Shown piece after piece: positions 44,467 through 53,990 of a stretch of DNA of 64,000 bases (position 1 is the stretch's first letter; each line of letters opens with the position of its first letter). The translations under genes were made by a program, and so were the position numbers. The notes under the pieces were generated by a model. It was not told the DNA's origin, did no database searches, and saw only the letters and a program-made list of their open reading frames with translations. Source of the DNA: an uncultured Kiloniellaceae bacterium (GTDB lineage Bacteria > Pseudomonadota > Alphaproteobacteria > Kiloniellales > Kiloniellaceae); contig CANMQP010000011.1 in the NCBI GenBank assembly GCA_947500035.1, positions 1-64,000 on the forward strand. The letters run 5' to 3'.

Positions 44467-45459
44467 ATGGCAGATCAGCTTTTGGACGTTGTCGGTATCG
44501 GCAACGCCATTGTCGACGTTTTGGCTCAGTCGGACGACGCTTTTTTGAAAGAACATGACCTGGTGAAGGGGGCGATGACGTTGGTCGATGCCGAGCGTTC
44601 CGCTGCGCTCTACGACGCCATGGGTCCGGGCGTTGAAGCTTCGGGTGGATCTGCCGGCAACACCATGGCCGGAATCGCGTCCCTCGGCGGCAAGGGCGGT
44701 TACATCGGCAAGGTGCGCGATGATCAGCTCGGCCGGATCTTTCAGCATGACATCCGCGCGGTCGGGATCGAGTACAACAATCCCCTGGCGTCGGAGGGGC
44801 CCTCCACGGGCCGCTGCCTGATCATGGTGACGCCGGACGCTCAGCGGACCATGAACACCTTCCTGGGGGCCGCCGTCGACCTGGGACCGCAGGATCTGGA
44901 TCTGGAGATGATCCGCCGCGCCAAGGTGACCTATATGGAGGGCTATCTCTGGGATATGCCCCCGGCCAAGGCCGCCTACCTGGAGGCCGCCGCCGCCGCA
45001 CACGCCGCTGGACGCAAGGTTTCGCTCACACTTTCCGACTCTTTTTGTGTTGAGCGCCACAGAGATTCTTTTCTGGAGCTGATCAGCGGCCATGTCGATC
45101 TGCTGTTTGCCAATCATGATGAAATCTGTGCGCTATTTCAGGTGGATAGCTTTGAAGACGCGATGAAGCAGGTACGCGGGCACTGTGAAATTGCGGCGAT
45201 AACCCGCAGTGAAAAGGGCTCCGTGATCGTTTCAGGCGATGAAACCATCGAAGTTGAAGCGGAATCTATCGAGCAACTGGTTGACACGACCGGGGCTGGC
45301 GACCTATATGCCGCAGGATTCCTTTATGGCTATACACAGGGCAAGAGCCTTTACGACTGTGGCCGGATCGCTTCGATCGCCGCAGCCGAGGTCATTTCGC
45401 ATTTTGGTGCCAGACCGGCGACCCCGCTCGCGGCATTTGTGAAACAACGGATTGGATAG
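44467..45459 (+). CDS. PfkB-family carbohydrate kinase, adenosine kinase-like
   Basis: The 330-aa kinase shows the PfkB pattern: VVGIGNAIVDVLAQSDDAFLKEHDLVKGAMTLVD, ASGGSAGNTMAGIASLGGKGGYIGKVRDDQLGRIF (nucleoside-binding), GRCLIMVTPDAQRTMNTFLGAA, FANHDEICALF, and the anion hole/catalytic motif LVDTTGAGDLYAAGFLYG with the base Asp in GAGD. This N-terminal form is that annotated as adenosine kinase in alphaproteobacteria. A sugar substrate cannot be excluded. Confidence 0.93.
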   Translation: MADQLLDVVGIGNAIVDVLAQSDDAFLKEHDLVKGAMTLVDAERSAALYDAMGPGVEASGGSAGNTMAGIASLGGKGGYIGKVRDDQLGRIFQHDIRAVGIEYNNPLASEGPSTGRCLIMVTPDAQRTMNTFLGAAVDLGPQDLDLEMIRRAKVTYMEGYLWDMPPAKAAYLEAAAAAHAAGRKVSLTLSDSFCVERHRDSFLELISGHVDLLFANHDEICALFQVDSFEDAMKQVRGHCEIAAITRSEKGSVIVSGDETIEVEAESIEQLVDTTGAGDLYAAGFLYGYTQGKSLYDCGRIASIAAAEVISHFGARPATPLAAFVKQRIG

Positions 45460-45498
45460 GGCCTTTGCCGCTGTCCAAGGAAACTCAAGGTTAAAGCG

Positions 45499-47376
45499 AT
45501 GAGTGAGACGTCCCAGGCCGGCGGCGGTCAGGTAGCGAGCGATCAGGTCAACACGAAGCTGCGGAATGTGGCGATTATTGCCCACGTTGACCACGGCAAA
45601 ACCACGCTGGTGGATGAGCTGCTGAAACAGTCCGGTGTTTACCGCGACAACCAGCAGGTCACCGAGCGGGCCATGGACAGCAACGATCTGGAGCGCGAGC
45701 GCGGGATCACGATCCTGGCCAAGTGCACCGCGGTCGACTGGCAGGACACTCGCATCAATATCGTCGATACCCCGGGCCACGCCGACTTCGGTGGCGAGGT
45801 CGAGCGTATTCTTTCAATGGTGGACGGCGTTGTGTTGCTGGTCGATGCCGCCGAAGGCCCCATGCCGCAGACCAAGTTCGTGACCCAGAAGGCTCTGGCG
45901 CGTGGTCTGAACCCGATTGTGGTCATCAACAAGGCGGACAAGCCCGATGCCCGGCCCTTCTGGGTTCAGGATCAGGTCTTCGACCTCTTCGCGGCTCTGG
46001 GTGCCAATGATGAACAGCTCGATTTCCCGACGCTCTTTGCTTCGGCGAAGCAGGGCTGGGCGGTGACAGATCTGGAAGATCCGCGCGAGAACATGACCGC
46101 GCTTTTCGATCTGGTGCTGGAATCGGTTCCGGCGCCTGCGGGCGATACGACGAAGCCTTTCGCCATGCTGGCGACGACTCTGGAAGCCGATCCCTACTTG
46201 GGACGGATCCTGACGGGCCGTATCCACAGCGGTATCGCCAAGGTCAACATGCCGGTACGGGTTCTCGATCGAGACGGTAAAGTCCTGCAGGAGGGCCGCC
46301 TCAGCAAGCTGCTGTCCTTCCAGGGTCTGAAACGGGTGCCGGTCGATGAGGCCGGGGCCGGCGATATCGTCGCCATTGCGGGCCTCACCGAGGCGACCGT
46401 CGCCAATACCATCGCGGCCACTTCGGTCACTGAAGCGATCACCGCGCAGCCGATCGACCCGCCCACCCTGGCCATGACCTTCGCGGTCAACGATTCACCT
46501 CTCGCCGGGCGTGAGGGTGACAAGGTCACGAGCCGGATGATCCGCGACCGCCTGCTGCGCGAAGCCGAGGGCAACGTCGCGATCCGCATCACCGAGACCG
46601 AGGACAAGGATGCCTTCGAAGTCGCCGGACGTGGCGAACTGCAGCTCGGCGTTCTGATCGAGACCATGCGCCGCGAGGGCTATGAACTCTCCATCAGCCG
46701 TCCTCGCGTGCTGTTCCGGAGCGATCCCGAGACCGGCCAGCGTCAAGAGCCGATGGAAGAGGTTGTGATCGACGTCGACGACGAATACTCCGGCGTCGTG
46801 GTCGAGAAGATGAGCGAACGCAAAGCGGAATTGACCGACATGCGTCCTTCGGGCGGTGGCAAGACCCGGATTACCTTCATTTCGCCCTCGCGCGGATTGA
46901 TCGGTTATCACGGTGAATTCCTGACCGATACCCGGGGCACAGGCATCATGAACCGCCTGTTCCATGATTTCGGTCCCTACAAGGGCCCGATCCAGGGCCG
47001 CCGGACCGGCGTGCTGATTTCCAACGGGACAGGTACCGCCGTGCCTTTCGCGCTTTGGAACCTGGAAGAGCGCGGCGAGATCTTCATTCATCCCGGTTCG
47101 CCGGTCTATGAAGGCATGATCATCGGTGAGCATTCGCGGAACAACGACCTCGAAGTCAACCCGATGAAAGCCAAGCAGCTGACCAACATGCGGGCCTCTG
47201 GTAAGGACGAGGCCGTCCGCCTGACCCCGCCGCGGGTGCGCAGCCTGGAGCAGGCCCTGTCCTACATCTCCGATGACGAGCTGGTCGAGGTCACGCCGAA
47301 GTCGATCCGGCTGCGCAAGCAGCTGCTTTGCCCACATGAGCGTAAGAAACAGAGCCGATTGAAGGATGCCGGCTGA
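45499..47376 (+). CDS. typA: Translational GTPase TypA/BipA
   Basis: TypA is a ribosome-associated GTPase of the EF-G type, important in stress and low-temperature ribosome assembly. The 625-aa protein has [24 protein letters not shown], the switch [33 protein letters not shown], the base-recognition NKADKPDAR, domain III-V segments, and the C-terminal signature [83 protein letters not shown]. It is full length. The downstream MFS gene overlaps it by 11 nt. Confidence 0.98.
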   Translation: MSETSQAGGGQVASDQVNTKLRNVAIIAHVDHGKTTLVDELLKQSGVYRDNQQVTERAMDSNDLERERGITILAKCTAVDWQDTRINIVDTPGHADFGGEVERILSMVDGVVLLVDAAEGPMPQTKFVTQKALARGLNPIVVINKADKPDARPFWVQDQVFDLFAALGANDEQLDFPTLFASAKQGWAVTDLEDPRENMTALFDLVLESVPAPAGDTTKPFAMLATTLEADPYLGRILTGRIHSGIAKVNMPVRVLDRDGKVLQEGRLSKLLSFQGLKRVPVDEAGAGDIVAIAGLTEATVANTIAATSVTEAITAQPIDPPTLAMTFAVNDSPLAGREGDKVTSRMIRDRLLREAEGNVAIRITETEDKDAFEVAGRGELQLGVLIETMRREGYELSISRPRVLFRSDPETGQRQEPMEEVVIDVDDEYSGVVVEKMSERKAELTDMRPSGGGKTRITFISPSRGLIGYHGEFLTDTRGTGIMNRLFHDFGPYKGPIQGRRTGVLISNGTGTAVPFALWNLEERGEIFIHPGSPVYEGMIIGEHSRNNDLEVNPMKAKQLTNMRASGKDEAVRLTPPRVRSLEQALSYISDDELVEVTPKSIRLRKQLLCPHERKKQSRLKDAG

Positions 47377-48754
47377 GTCCAGCAGCCCGTCCGATAGGGT
47401 CACGGCCTTGCATAGCTGGGTCGCGGCGCTGTCGGTCTATCGTCACCCGCGCGTTCTGGGCATGCTGTTTCTCGGCTTTTCCGCGGGTCTGCCGTTCCTG
47501 TTGCTCTTCTCCACCCTCTCCTTCTGGATGAGCGAGGCCGGGGTCAGCGTTACGACCATCGGGCTTTTCAGCTGGGTCGGAATCACCTTTTCCATCAAGG
47601 TCTTCTGGGCGCCGGTGGTCGATCGCCTGCCGGTGCCGCTTTTCACGACATTGCTTGGCAAGCGGCGTGGCTGGATGCTGCTGGCGCAGATCGCCATTGC
47701 CGCCGGGTTGCTGGGAATTTCCCAGAGCGACCCGCTATTGGAACTGGAAGTCATTGTTTATTTTGCACTTCTGGTTGCCTTCGCTTCGGCCACCCAGGAC
47801 ATTGCCATTGATGCCTATCGCATCGAGGCCGTGGAGCAGGCGCTGCAAGGTGCGATGTCCGGTACCTACCAGGTCGGCTATCGCATCGGCCTCTTGGTCG
47901 CCGGAGCAGGCGCGCTTTACATTGCCGAGCTCGCGTCCTGGCCAGCGGCTTACATCACCATGGCCGTCTTCGTCGGAGTTGGAATGGTGACTGTGCTCAT
48001 CATTCGCGAGCCTCAGGTTTCGCAGGATCAGGCCACTCTTTTGCGCGAGGCGGCGTTACTTGATCCGATTGAGAACCTGGGGATCCGGGAAGGATTGCTG
48101 CATCGGATTGTCGCCTGGTTTTCCAGTGCGGTGGTGAGCCCCTTGGTTGACTTCTTTGCCCGAAATGGGAAATTCGCGCTGATCATCCTGGCTTTTGTCG
48201 GGCTTTACAGGCTCTCCGACATCACCCTCGGGGTCATGGCCAATCCCTTCTACAACGAGATCGGCTTCTCCAAGATCGATATTGCCAACATCGCGAAGGT
48301 TTACGGCGTCATTGCGACCCTGGTGGGCGCACTTCTCGGCGGCATTCTGGTGGTGCGCATCGGTCTTCTGAAGTCTCTCCTGATCGGTGCCCTGATGGTC
48401 GCACTGACCAATCTCGTCTTTGCGCTTCTGGCGGTGGTCGGCCCCGATCTGACCATGCTGACGGTGGCGATCAGCGCCGACAATATCTCTGGTGGCCTGG
48501 CCGGTTCCGTCTTCATTGCCTATCTCTCGAGCCTGACCAACACGGCCTACACGGCAACCCAGTACGCTCTCTTTTCTTCGCTTTTCACCCTACCCGGTAA
48601 GATCGTGGCGGGAGGTTCGGGCTATATGGTCGAGGCCGCCGGCTACGTGAACTTCTTCTTCTATGCCTCCGCTCTTGGCATTCCGGCGATCCTGCTGGTG
48701 CTTTACCTCATGTACCACGAGCGCCAAAAGCTTGGAGCCGACTCTAAGGTCTGA
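47366..48754 (+). CDS. AmpG-like MFS permease
   Basis: The 462-aa major-facilitator protein has about 12 hydrophobic helices. The start HPRVLGMLFLGFSAGLPFLLLFSTLSFWMSEAGVSVTTIGLFSWVGITFSIKVFWAPVVDRLPVPL resembles the AmpG muropeptide permease family, as does LGKRRGWMLLAQIAIAAGLLGIS and FASATQDIAIDAYRIEAVE. AmpG imports anhydromuropeptides for recycling; this role fits the presence of mltA, but is only inferred. The start overlaps the end of typA by 11 nt, so the two are coupled. Confidence 0.9.
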   Translation: MPAESSSPSDRVTALHSWVAALSVYRHPRVLGMLFLGFSAGLPFLLLFSTLSFWMSEAGVSVTTIGLFSWVGITFSIKVFWAPVVDRLPVPLFTTLLGKRRGWMLLAQIAIAAGLLGISQSDPLLELEVIVYFALLVAFASATQDIAIDAYRIEAVEQALQGAMSGTYQVGYRIGLLVAGAGALYIAELASWPAAYITMAVFVGVGMVTVLIIREPQVSQDQATLLREAALLDPIENLGIREGLLHRIVAWFSSAVVSPLVDFFARNGKFALIILAFVGLYRLSDITLGVMANPFYNEIGFSKIDIANIAKVYGVIATLVGALLGGILVVRIGLLKSLLIGALMVALTNLVFALLAVVGPDLTMLTVAISADNISGGLAGSVFIAYLSSLTNTAYTATQYALFSSLFTLPGKIVAGGSGYMVEAAGYVNFFFYASALGIPAILLVLYLMYHERQKLGADSKV

Positions 48755-48841
48755 CAACCCGGGGGGCCGGCCTGCCGTTTTCTTTTTCGCCCGGTCGTGA
48801 CCCCAAATCAGGAGTCAAATTGTCACAGACCTGCAATTTTT

Positions 48842-48870
48842 TTGCACTGCAACAAAATCAGAATTATACT
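48842..48870 (+). promoter_or_regulatory. Sigma-70 promoter of the Pat-like gene
   Basis: TTGCAC (48842-48847), a 17-bp spacer, TATACT (48865-48870): one of the best sigma-70 matches in the window. Start near 48877, 28 nt before the ATG at 48905. Confidence 0.7.
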
Positions 48871-48904
48871 TGTTGTTCCGTAACTTAAACAGTGGGTACG
48901 GCAG

Positions 48905-51634
48905 ATGAGTATTCGGCACCTGGACAGCCTCTTCAATCCCAAGTCACTTGCGTTGATCGGTGCCAGCCGGCGCGCGGAATCCTTGGGTGCAGTACTGGCG
49001 GCCAACCTGATGTCGGCGGGTTTTGAAGGACAGATTTACCCGATCCATCCAAAGGCGAAGGAGATTGGCGACCGGATCGCCTACCCAAGCGTCGCTGATC
49101 TGCCTGAAGCGCCGGATCTGGCGGTCATCGCAACGCCGCCAAGTGCGGTTCCGGAGCTGATCGCTCAGTTAGCTGCGCGTGGCACACGGTCCGCTGTGGT
49201 GATCACGGCCGGTTTCGGAGAGGGTGGCGACCAGGAAGGTGAGCAGCGGCTGCAGGATATGCTGGACGCGGCCCGGACCAATACTCTGAGGATCGTCGGT
49301 CCCAACTGTCTCGGCGTGATCGTGCCCGGGGCGGGATTAAATGCAAGTTTCAGCCACATCGCCGCTCTGCCCGGAGACCTTGCGTTCGTGACGCAGTCCG
49401 GTGCGATGGTGACCGCTATGCTTGATTGGGCGACGCCGCGTGGCATCGGCTTTTCCCATGTCGTGTCTCTAGGTGACAAGAGCGATGTCGATTTCGGCGA
49501 TATGCTCGACTATCTGGCTTTGGATTTCAAAACCCGGGCGATCCTGCTCTACGTCGAATCCATCACCCATGCCCGTAAGTTCATGTCGGCGGCGCGGGCC
49601 GCGGCGCGCTCCAAACCGGTGATCGTCATCAAAGGCGGCCGCTATGCCGAGGGTGCCAAAGCGGCCGCCTCCCATACCGGCGCCCTGGCCGGCAGTGATG
49701 CGGTGTATGACGCGGTATTCGCGAGAGCAGGCCTCTTGCGGGTCTTCAGCCTGGAAGAGCTTTTCGATGCTGCCGAGACGCTGGCAACAGCCCGATCTGT
49801 GCGCGGTGACCGTTTGGCCATTGCGACCAACGGCGGTGGTCTCGGAGTCCTCGCGACCGATGCGCTGATTGAAGAAGGCGGCCGTTTGGCGGAGCTCACT
49901 CCCGAGACAATCGATGACTTGAATGCGGTTCTGCCTGCGACCTGGAGCCATAGTAACCCCGTTGACATTATCGGCGACGCGCCCGGTGAACGCTACGCGG
50001 CGACTCTCGAGGCCCTACTCAAGGAACCCGCCGCCGATGCCCTTTTGGTCATGAACTGCCCCACGGCAGTTGCGTCTTCAACGGAGGCAGCGCAGTCCGT
50101 GATCTCCAGCATTGAAAAACACACAGCGGCACGCGGGAAATCAAACGTCAAAACGGTCTTTACAGCCTGGGTTGGCGACGCGGCTGCCCGCGAGGCGCGG
50201 CAGATCTTTTCGGAGAAGCATATCCCGACCTATGACACACCGGAACAGGCGGTGCGGGGGTTCATGCATCTGGTGCGCTACCGGCGGAACCAGGATTTGT
50301 TATCGGAGACGCCGAGTTCCATCGTTGCCAGTGATGACAGCGATGTGTCCGCGCCGGATTGGTCGGCCGCGCACAGCATCATGGTCGCGGCCATGGCGGA
50401 AAATCGCGAATGGCTCAGCGAACCGGAGGCCAAGGCCGTTCTTGCCGCCTATGGCATTCCGGTTGTCCAGACCTTTCAGGTTGCGACGCCAGAGGAGGCC
50501 GCCGCTGCCGCCGAGCGGATTGAAGGGCCCGTGGCGCTCAAGATCCTGTCACCGGACCTCACGCACAAAAGCGATATCGGCGGGGTCGAATTGGGCCTAA
50601 ACGGGAACGATGAAGTCCTGCACGCGGCCCGTGAGATGAACGCGCGGGTCAGCCGTTTGGCGCCCACTGCGACACTGAAAGGCTTCTCGGTTCAGTCTTT
50701 CTGTCAAAGGCCCAATGCCCAGGAGTTGATCCTCGGAGCGGCCACGGACGCTCAGTTCGGCCCGGTCTTGCTGTTCGGTGCCGGCGGAACGGCGGTCGAG
50801 GTCTTGGGCGACAAATCGATCGGACTTCCACCGCTCAACTCGACGCTGGCGCGGGACTTGATCACAAGGACCCGCGTGTTCAAGCTGCTTGAGGGTTACC
50901 GTGACCGGCCTCCGGCAGATTTGGACGCTTTGAGCGCCGCGCTGATCAGGCTGTCGGATCTGGTGGTCGACTTTGCCGAGATTGCGGAGATCGACATCAA
51001 TCCGCTTTTGGCGGACGACCAGGGCGTCATTGCGCTGGATGCGCGCATTCGTCTCTGCCCCAAGAGCGCCGCGGCAATCGAACGCCTTGCGATCAGGCCC
51101 TACCCGCGTGAATTGGAACAGAATTTCGCTATCCGCGATGGCACCGATATCTTCCTGCGCCCGATTCGGCCGGAAGACGAGCCAATGCTTCAGCGCATGT
51201 TCGACCGGCTCTCGCCCGAGGACATCCGTTTGCGCTTCTTTGCGTCCTTGACCGAGTTAAGCCACAGCTTCGCCGCGCGCTTGACCCAGATCGACTATCA
51301 TCGCGAGATGGCTTTTGTTGCCTTAAAAGAGGCGGACGACGGCGAACCTGAGATCTGGGGGGTCGTGCGGATCTCTGCCGACCCGGACAATGAACGCGCG
51401 GAGTATGCCGTACTGGTGCGGTCCGACATCAAGGGCCGCGGGCTCGGCGCAGAGTTAATGAACCGCATCATCGACTATGCCGTGCGCCGTGGACTGAGTG
51501 AGATCTGGGGCGACGTCCTGGACCACAACAAGCGTATGCTCGAACTGGTCCGGGAGCTCGGATTTTCGGTGCGCCACCTTCCCGACGAACCCGGCATCGT
51601 TCGCGTGGTCAAGCGCCTGGATGCCGTCGATTAG
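48905..51634 (+). CDS. Pat-type protein acetyltransferase (acyl-CoA synthetase-like/GNAT fusion)
   Basis: The 909-aa protein joins an NDP-forming acyl-CoA synthetase-like part to a GNAT domain. CoA-binding (residues 8-130, LDSLFNPKSLALIGASRRAESLGAVLAANLMSAGFEGQIYPIHPKAKEI), succinyl-CoA-ligase-like (about 150-450), ATP-grasp (about 490-700, AKAVLAAYGIPVVQTFQVATPEEAAAAAERIEGPVALKILSPDLTHKSDIGGVELGL), and C-terminal GNAT (about 740-900, VLVRSDIKGRGLGAELMNRIIDYAVRRGLSEIWGDVLDHNKRMLELVRELGFSV). This is the domain order of Salmonella Pat, which acetylates and silences acetyl-CoA synthetase. Targets here are unknown. A separate good promoter precedes it. Confidence 0.92.
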   Translation: MSIRHLDSLFNPKSLALIGASRRAESLGAVLAANLMSAGFEGQIYPIHPKAKEIGDRIAYPSVADLPEAPDLAVIATPPSAVPELIAQLAARGTRSAVVITAGFGEGGDQEGEQRLQDMLDAARTNTLRIVGPNCLGVIVPGAGLNASFSHIAALPGDLAFVTQSGAMVTAMLDWATPRGIGFSHVVSLGDKSDVDFGDMLDYLALDFKTRAILLYVESITHARKFMSAARAAARSKPVIVIKGGRYAEGAKAAASHTGALAGSDAVYDAVFARAGLLRVFSLEELFDAAETLATARSVRGDRLAIATNGGGLGVLATDALIEEGGRLAELTPETIDDLNAVLPATWSHSNPVDIIGDAPGERYAATLEALLKEPAADALLVMNCPTAVASSTEAAQSVISSIEKHTAARGKSNVKTVFTAWVGDAAAREARQIFSEKHIPTYDTPEQAVRGFMHLVRYRRNQDLLSETPSSIVASDDSDVSAPDWSAAHSIMVAAMAENREWLSEPEAKAVLAAYGIPVVQTFQVATPEEAAAAAERIEGPVALKILSPDLTHKSDIGGVELGLNGNDEVLHAAREMNARVSRLAPTATLKGFSVQSFCQRPNAQELILGAATDAQFGPVLLFGAGGTAVEVLGDKSIGLPPLNSTLARDLITRTRVFKLLEGYRDRPPADLDALSAALIRLSDLVVDFAEIAEIDINPLLADDQGVIALDARIRLCPKSAAAIERLAIRPYPRELEQNFAIRDGTDIFLRPIRPEDEPMLQRMFDRLSPEDIRLRFFASLTELSHSFAARLTQIDYHREMAFVALKEADDGEPEIWGVVRISADPDNERAEYAVLVRSDIKGRGLGAELMNRIIDYAVRRGLSEIWGDVLDHNKRMLELVRELGFSVRHLPDEPGIVRVVKRLDAVD

Positions 51635-51645
51635 CTGCCTCTGAG

Positions 51646-52341
51646 CTAAGCGGCCATGCTGCGATCCAGAGCGTAACCGGCGGATCGGACGGTCCGGATA
51701 AGATCCGTCTCATTCGCGTCGTTAAGAGCTTTACGAAGACGCCGGATATGGACATCGACCGTGCGTGGCTCAACGTAGACGTCCCTGCCCCACACTGCAT
51801 CCAGCAATTGCTCGCGGCTGAACACCCGGCCCGGGTTCTGCAGCAGATGACGCAGCAGCCGGAATTCCGTCGGGCCGAGATGGACTTCGCGGTTCCCGCG
51901 CCGCACCCGATGGGCGACCAGATCCATGGCAAGGTCCTCGAACGCAAGGGAGTCCGCTTCCAGTTCGGGATGGCTGCGGCGCAAAACCGCACGGATCCTG
52001 GCAATGAGCTCGGCCGGGGAAAAGGGCTTGGTGATGTAGTCATCGGCGCCGCTGTCCAGGCCACGAACCTTGTCCGTCTCTTCTCCGCGGGCGGTCAGCA
52101 GGATGATCGGCACGTCGCGCGTTGCAGGGATGCGGCGCATCTGCCGGCACACCTCGATCCCCGACATGAGCGGCAGCATCCAGTCCAGCAGCACGATATC
52201 CGGAGTTTCTTCCTTAGCAAGGACCAGGGCCTGCTCGCCGTCGTTGGCCTCAGCGACACGAAAGCCTTCACCTTCCAAATTGTACCGCAGAAGCGTAACC
52301 AGGGCTGCTTCGTCTTCAACAATCAGAACAAGAGGTTTCAT
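51646..52341 (-). CDS. phoB: Phosphate regulon response regulator PhoB
   Basis: PhoB activates Pho-regulon genes under phosphate limitation. The 231-aa OmpR-type regulator has a receiver (LVLIVEDEAALVTLLRYNLEGEGF, phosphoacceptor Asp53 in VLLDWMLPLMSG, conserved Thr in IILLTARGEE and Lys in DYITKPFSPAEL) and a winged helix (VHLGPTEFRLLRHLLQNPGRVFSREQLLDAVWGRDVYVEPRTVDVHIRRLRKAL). Last gene of the locus, coupled to phoU by a 4-nt ATGA overlap. The Pho box before pstS is its expected target. Confidence 0.97.
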   Translation of the reverse strand: MKPLVLIVEDEAALVTLLRYNLEGEGFRVAEANDGEQALVLAKEETPDIVLLDWMLPLMSGIEVCRQMRRIPATRDVPIILLTARGEETDKVRGLDSGADDYITKPFSPAELIARIRAVLRRSHPELEADSLAFEDLAMDLVAHRVRRGNREVHLGPTEFRLLRHLLQNPGRVFSREQLLDAVWGRDVYVEPRTVDVHIRRLRKALNDANETDLIRTVRSAGYALDRSMAA

Positions 52342-53102
52342 TCACCATTCTCCTGGGGGTCTTTCTCTGCTGTGTCCGTCGCTTCATTGTCCGGTGTGAC
52401 GACCTGGAACGAAGAGGTATCGCCCTTGGGGCGGCGGCCATCCAGCTGCTCACCGGTATCAAGGTAGTAAATGTTTTCAGCGATATTGGTTGCGTGGTCG
52501 CCCATGCGTTCGATGTTTTTGGCGATGAAAAGCAGGTGCGTGCTTGGCGTGATGTTCCGCGGATCTTCCATCATGTAGGTCAGCAGCTCACGGAAGAGCC
52601 CGGTGTACATTTCGTCGACCTCTTCGTCCCGGTGCCAGACATCAACGGCCCGCTCTGAGTCGCGCTCGACATAGGCATCCAGAGTATCTTTCATGATGCT
52701 TTGGACCAGATTGGCCATGCGCGGAATGGCGTAGGCCGGCCGCGTCGGTGGGGTCTGGTTGAGGGCGATTGTGCGTTTGGCCACGTTCTTCGCCAGGTCG
52801 CCGATCCGCTCGATGTCGCTCGCAATCTTCAAGGCGGCGACCACCTCGCGCAAATCGTTTGCCATTGGCTGACGCAGGGCGATCAGATTGACCGCCGCCT
52901 CGTCGGCCGCTTTTTCCAGCACATCGACTTCCTTGTCGCTCTCGATAACCTTCTTGGCCAGATCGCTGTCCCGCTTGACCAGGGCATCAATCGCCGTGGC
53001 GAGCATGCTTTCGGCCATACCACCCATGCGGACGATGATTTGATTCAGTTCCTGCAGTTCGATGTCGAAGGAACGTACGATGTGTTCGGATCCGCTAGGC
53101 AT
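52338..53102 (-). CDS. phoU: Phosphate signalling protein PhoU
   Basis: PhoU links the PstSCAB transporter to the PhoR kinase and keeps the regulon off when phosphate is plentiful. The 254-aa protein has the two three-helix repeats: HIVRSFDIELQELNQIIVRMGGMAESMLATAIDALVKRDSDLAKKVIESDKEVDVLEKAADEAAVNLIALRQPMANDLREVVAALKIASDIERIGDLAKNVAKR and the second ending NIERMGDHATNIAENIYYLDTGE. The E-x-x-x-D metal clusters are in place. phoB follows with a 4-nt overlap; pstB lies 73 nt upstream. Confidence 0.97.
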   Translation of the reverse strand: MPSGSEHIVRSFDIELQELNQIIVRMGGMAESMLATAIDALVKRDSDLAKKVIESDKEVDVLEKAADEAAVNLIALRQPMANDLREVVAALKIASDIERIGDLAKNVAKRTIALNQTPPTRPAYAIPRMANLVQSIMKDTLDAYVERDSERAVDVWHRDEEVDEMYTGLFRELLTYMMEDPRNITPSTHLLFIAKNIERMGDHATNIAENIYYLDTGEQLDGRRPKGDTSSFQVVTPDNEATDTAEKDPQENGE

Positions 53103-53175
53103 AGTCCTGGTCCTGCATGCTGCACCCTGTCTTCTGTGGGGTGCGTGTGTTTCTGATTACGGTCATCAGCACTGC

Positions 53176-53979
53176 TTAACCGAAGCGGCCCGTAATATAG
53201 CCTTGTGTCCGCTCGTCGTTCGGATTGGTGAAAAGCTGTTGCGTGTCGCCACATTCCACAAGGTCGCCGAGATGGAAGAACGCCGTCTTCTGCGACACAC
53301 GGGCCGCCTGCTGCATCGAGTGCGTGACGATCACAATCGTAAAATTCTGCCGCAATTCGTCGATCAGCTCCTCGATCTTTGCGGTTGCGATCGGATCGAG
53401 CGCCGAGCAGGGTTCGTCCATCAGGATCACTTCCGGATTGACCGCGATCGCCCGTGCGATGCACAGGCGCTGCTGCTGTCCGCCAGAGAGGCCCGTGCCC
53501 GGCTTGTCGAGGCGGTCTTTCACTTCCTTCCAGAGGCCGGCCCGGGTCAAACTGCGTTCGACAATCTCATCCGTGTCGGACTTTGCCTCGCCAAGACCAT
53601 GAATGCGGGGCCCGTAAGCAATATTGTCGTAGATCGACTTGGGGAAGGGATTAGGTTTCTGAAACACCATACCGACACGTGCGCGTAGCTGCACGACGTC
53701 GAGCTTTGTGTCATAGATATCATGCCCATCAAGCGTGATATCGCCCACCACTCGGCAACCGTCAATGACATCATTCATGCGGTTGAGGCACCGCAGAAAG
53801 GTCGATTTCCCGCAACCGGAGGGGCCGATCAGCGAGGTCACCTCGTTCCGGCCGATGTCCAGATCGACATTTTTCAGCGCCTGTGCTTCGCCGTAATAGA
53901 CCGACACGTCGCGCGCGATCATCTTGTGATCGGAGGTTTCCGGGTTTTGCACCATGAGGTTTTCGGCGGCCATAGCCAT
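53176..53979 (-). CDS. pstB: Phosphate ABC transporter ATP-binding protein PstB
   Basis: PstB powers phosphate import. The 267-aa ABC ATPase has Walker [11 protein letters not shown]-loop [26 protein letters not shown], signature LSGGQQQRL, Walker [14 protein letters not shown] and the switch His in VTHSMQQA. The ATG at 53979 gives a 15-residue N-terminal extension before the usual [20 protein letters not shown] start. pstA ends 11 nt upstream. Confidence 0.98.
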   Translation of the reverse strand: MAMAAENLMVQNPETSDHKMIARDVSVYYGEAQALKNVDLDIGRNEVTSLIGPSGCGKSTFLRCLNRMNDVIDGCRVVGDITLDGHDIYDTKLDVVQLRARVGMVFQKPNPFPKSIYDNIAYGPRIHGLGEAKSDTDEIVERSLTRAGLWKEVKDRLDKPGTGLSGGQQQRLCIARAIAVNPEVILMDEPCSALDPIATAKIEELIDELRQNFTIVIVTHSMQQAARVSQKTAFFHLGDLVECGDTQQLFTNPNDERTQGYITGRFG

Positions 53980-53990
53980 TTTTTAGCTCC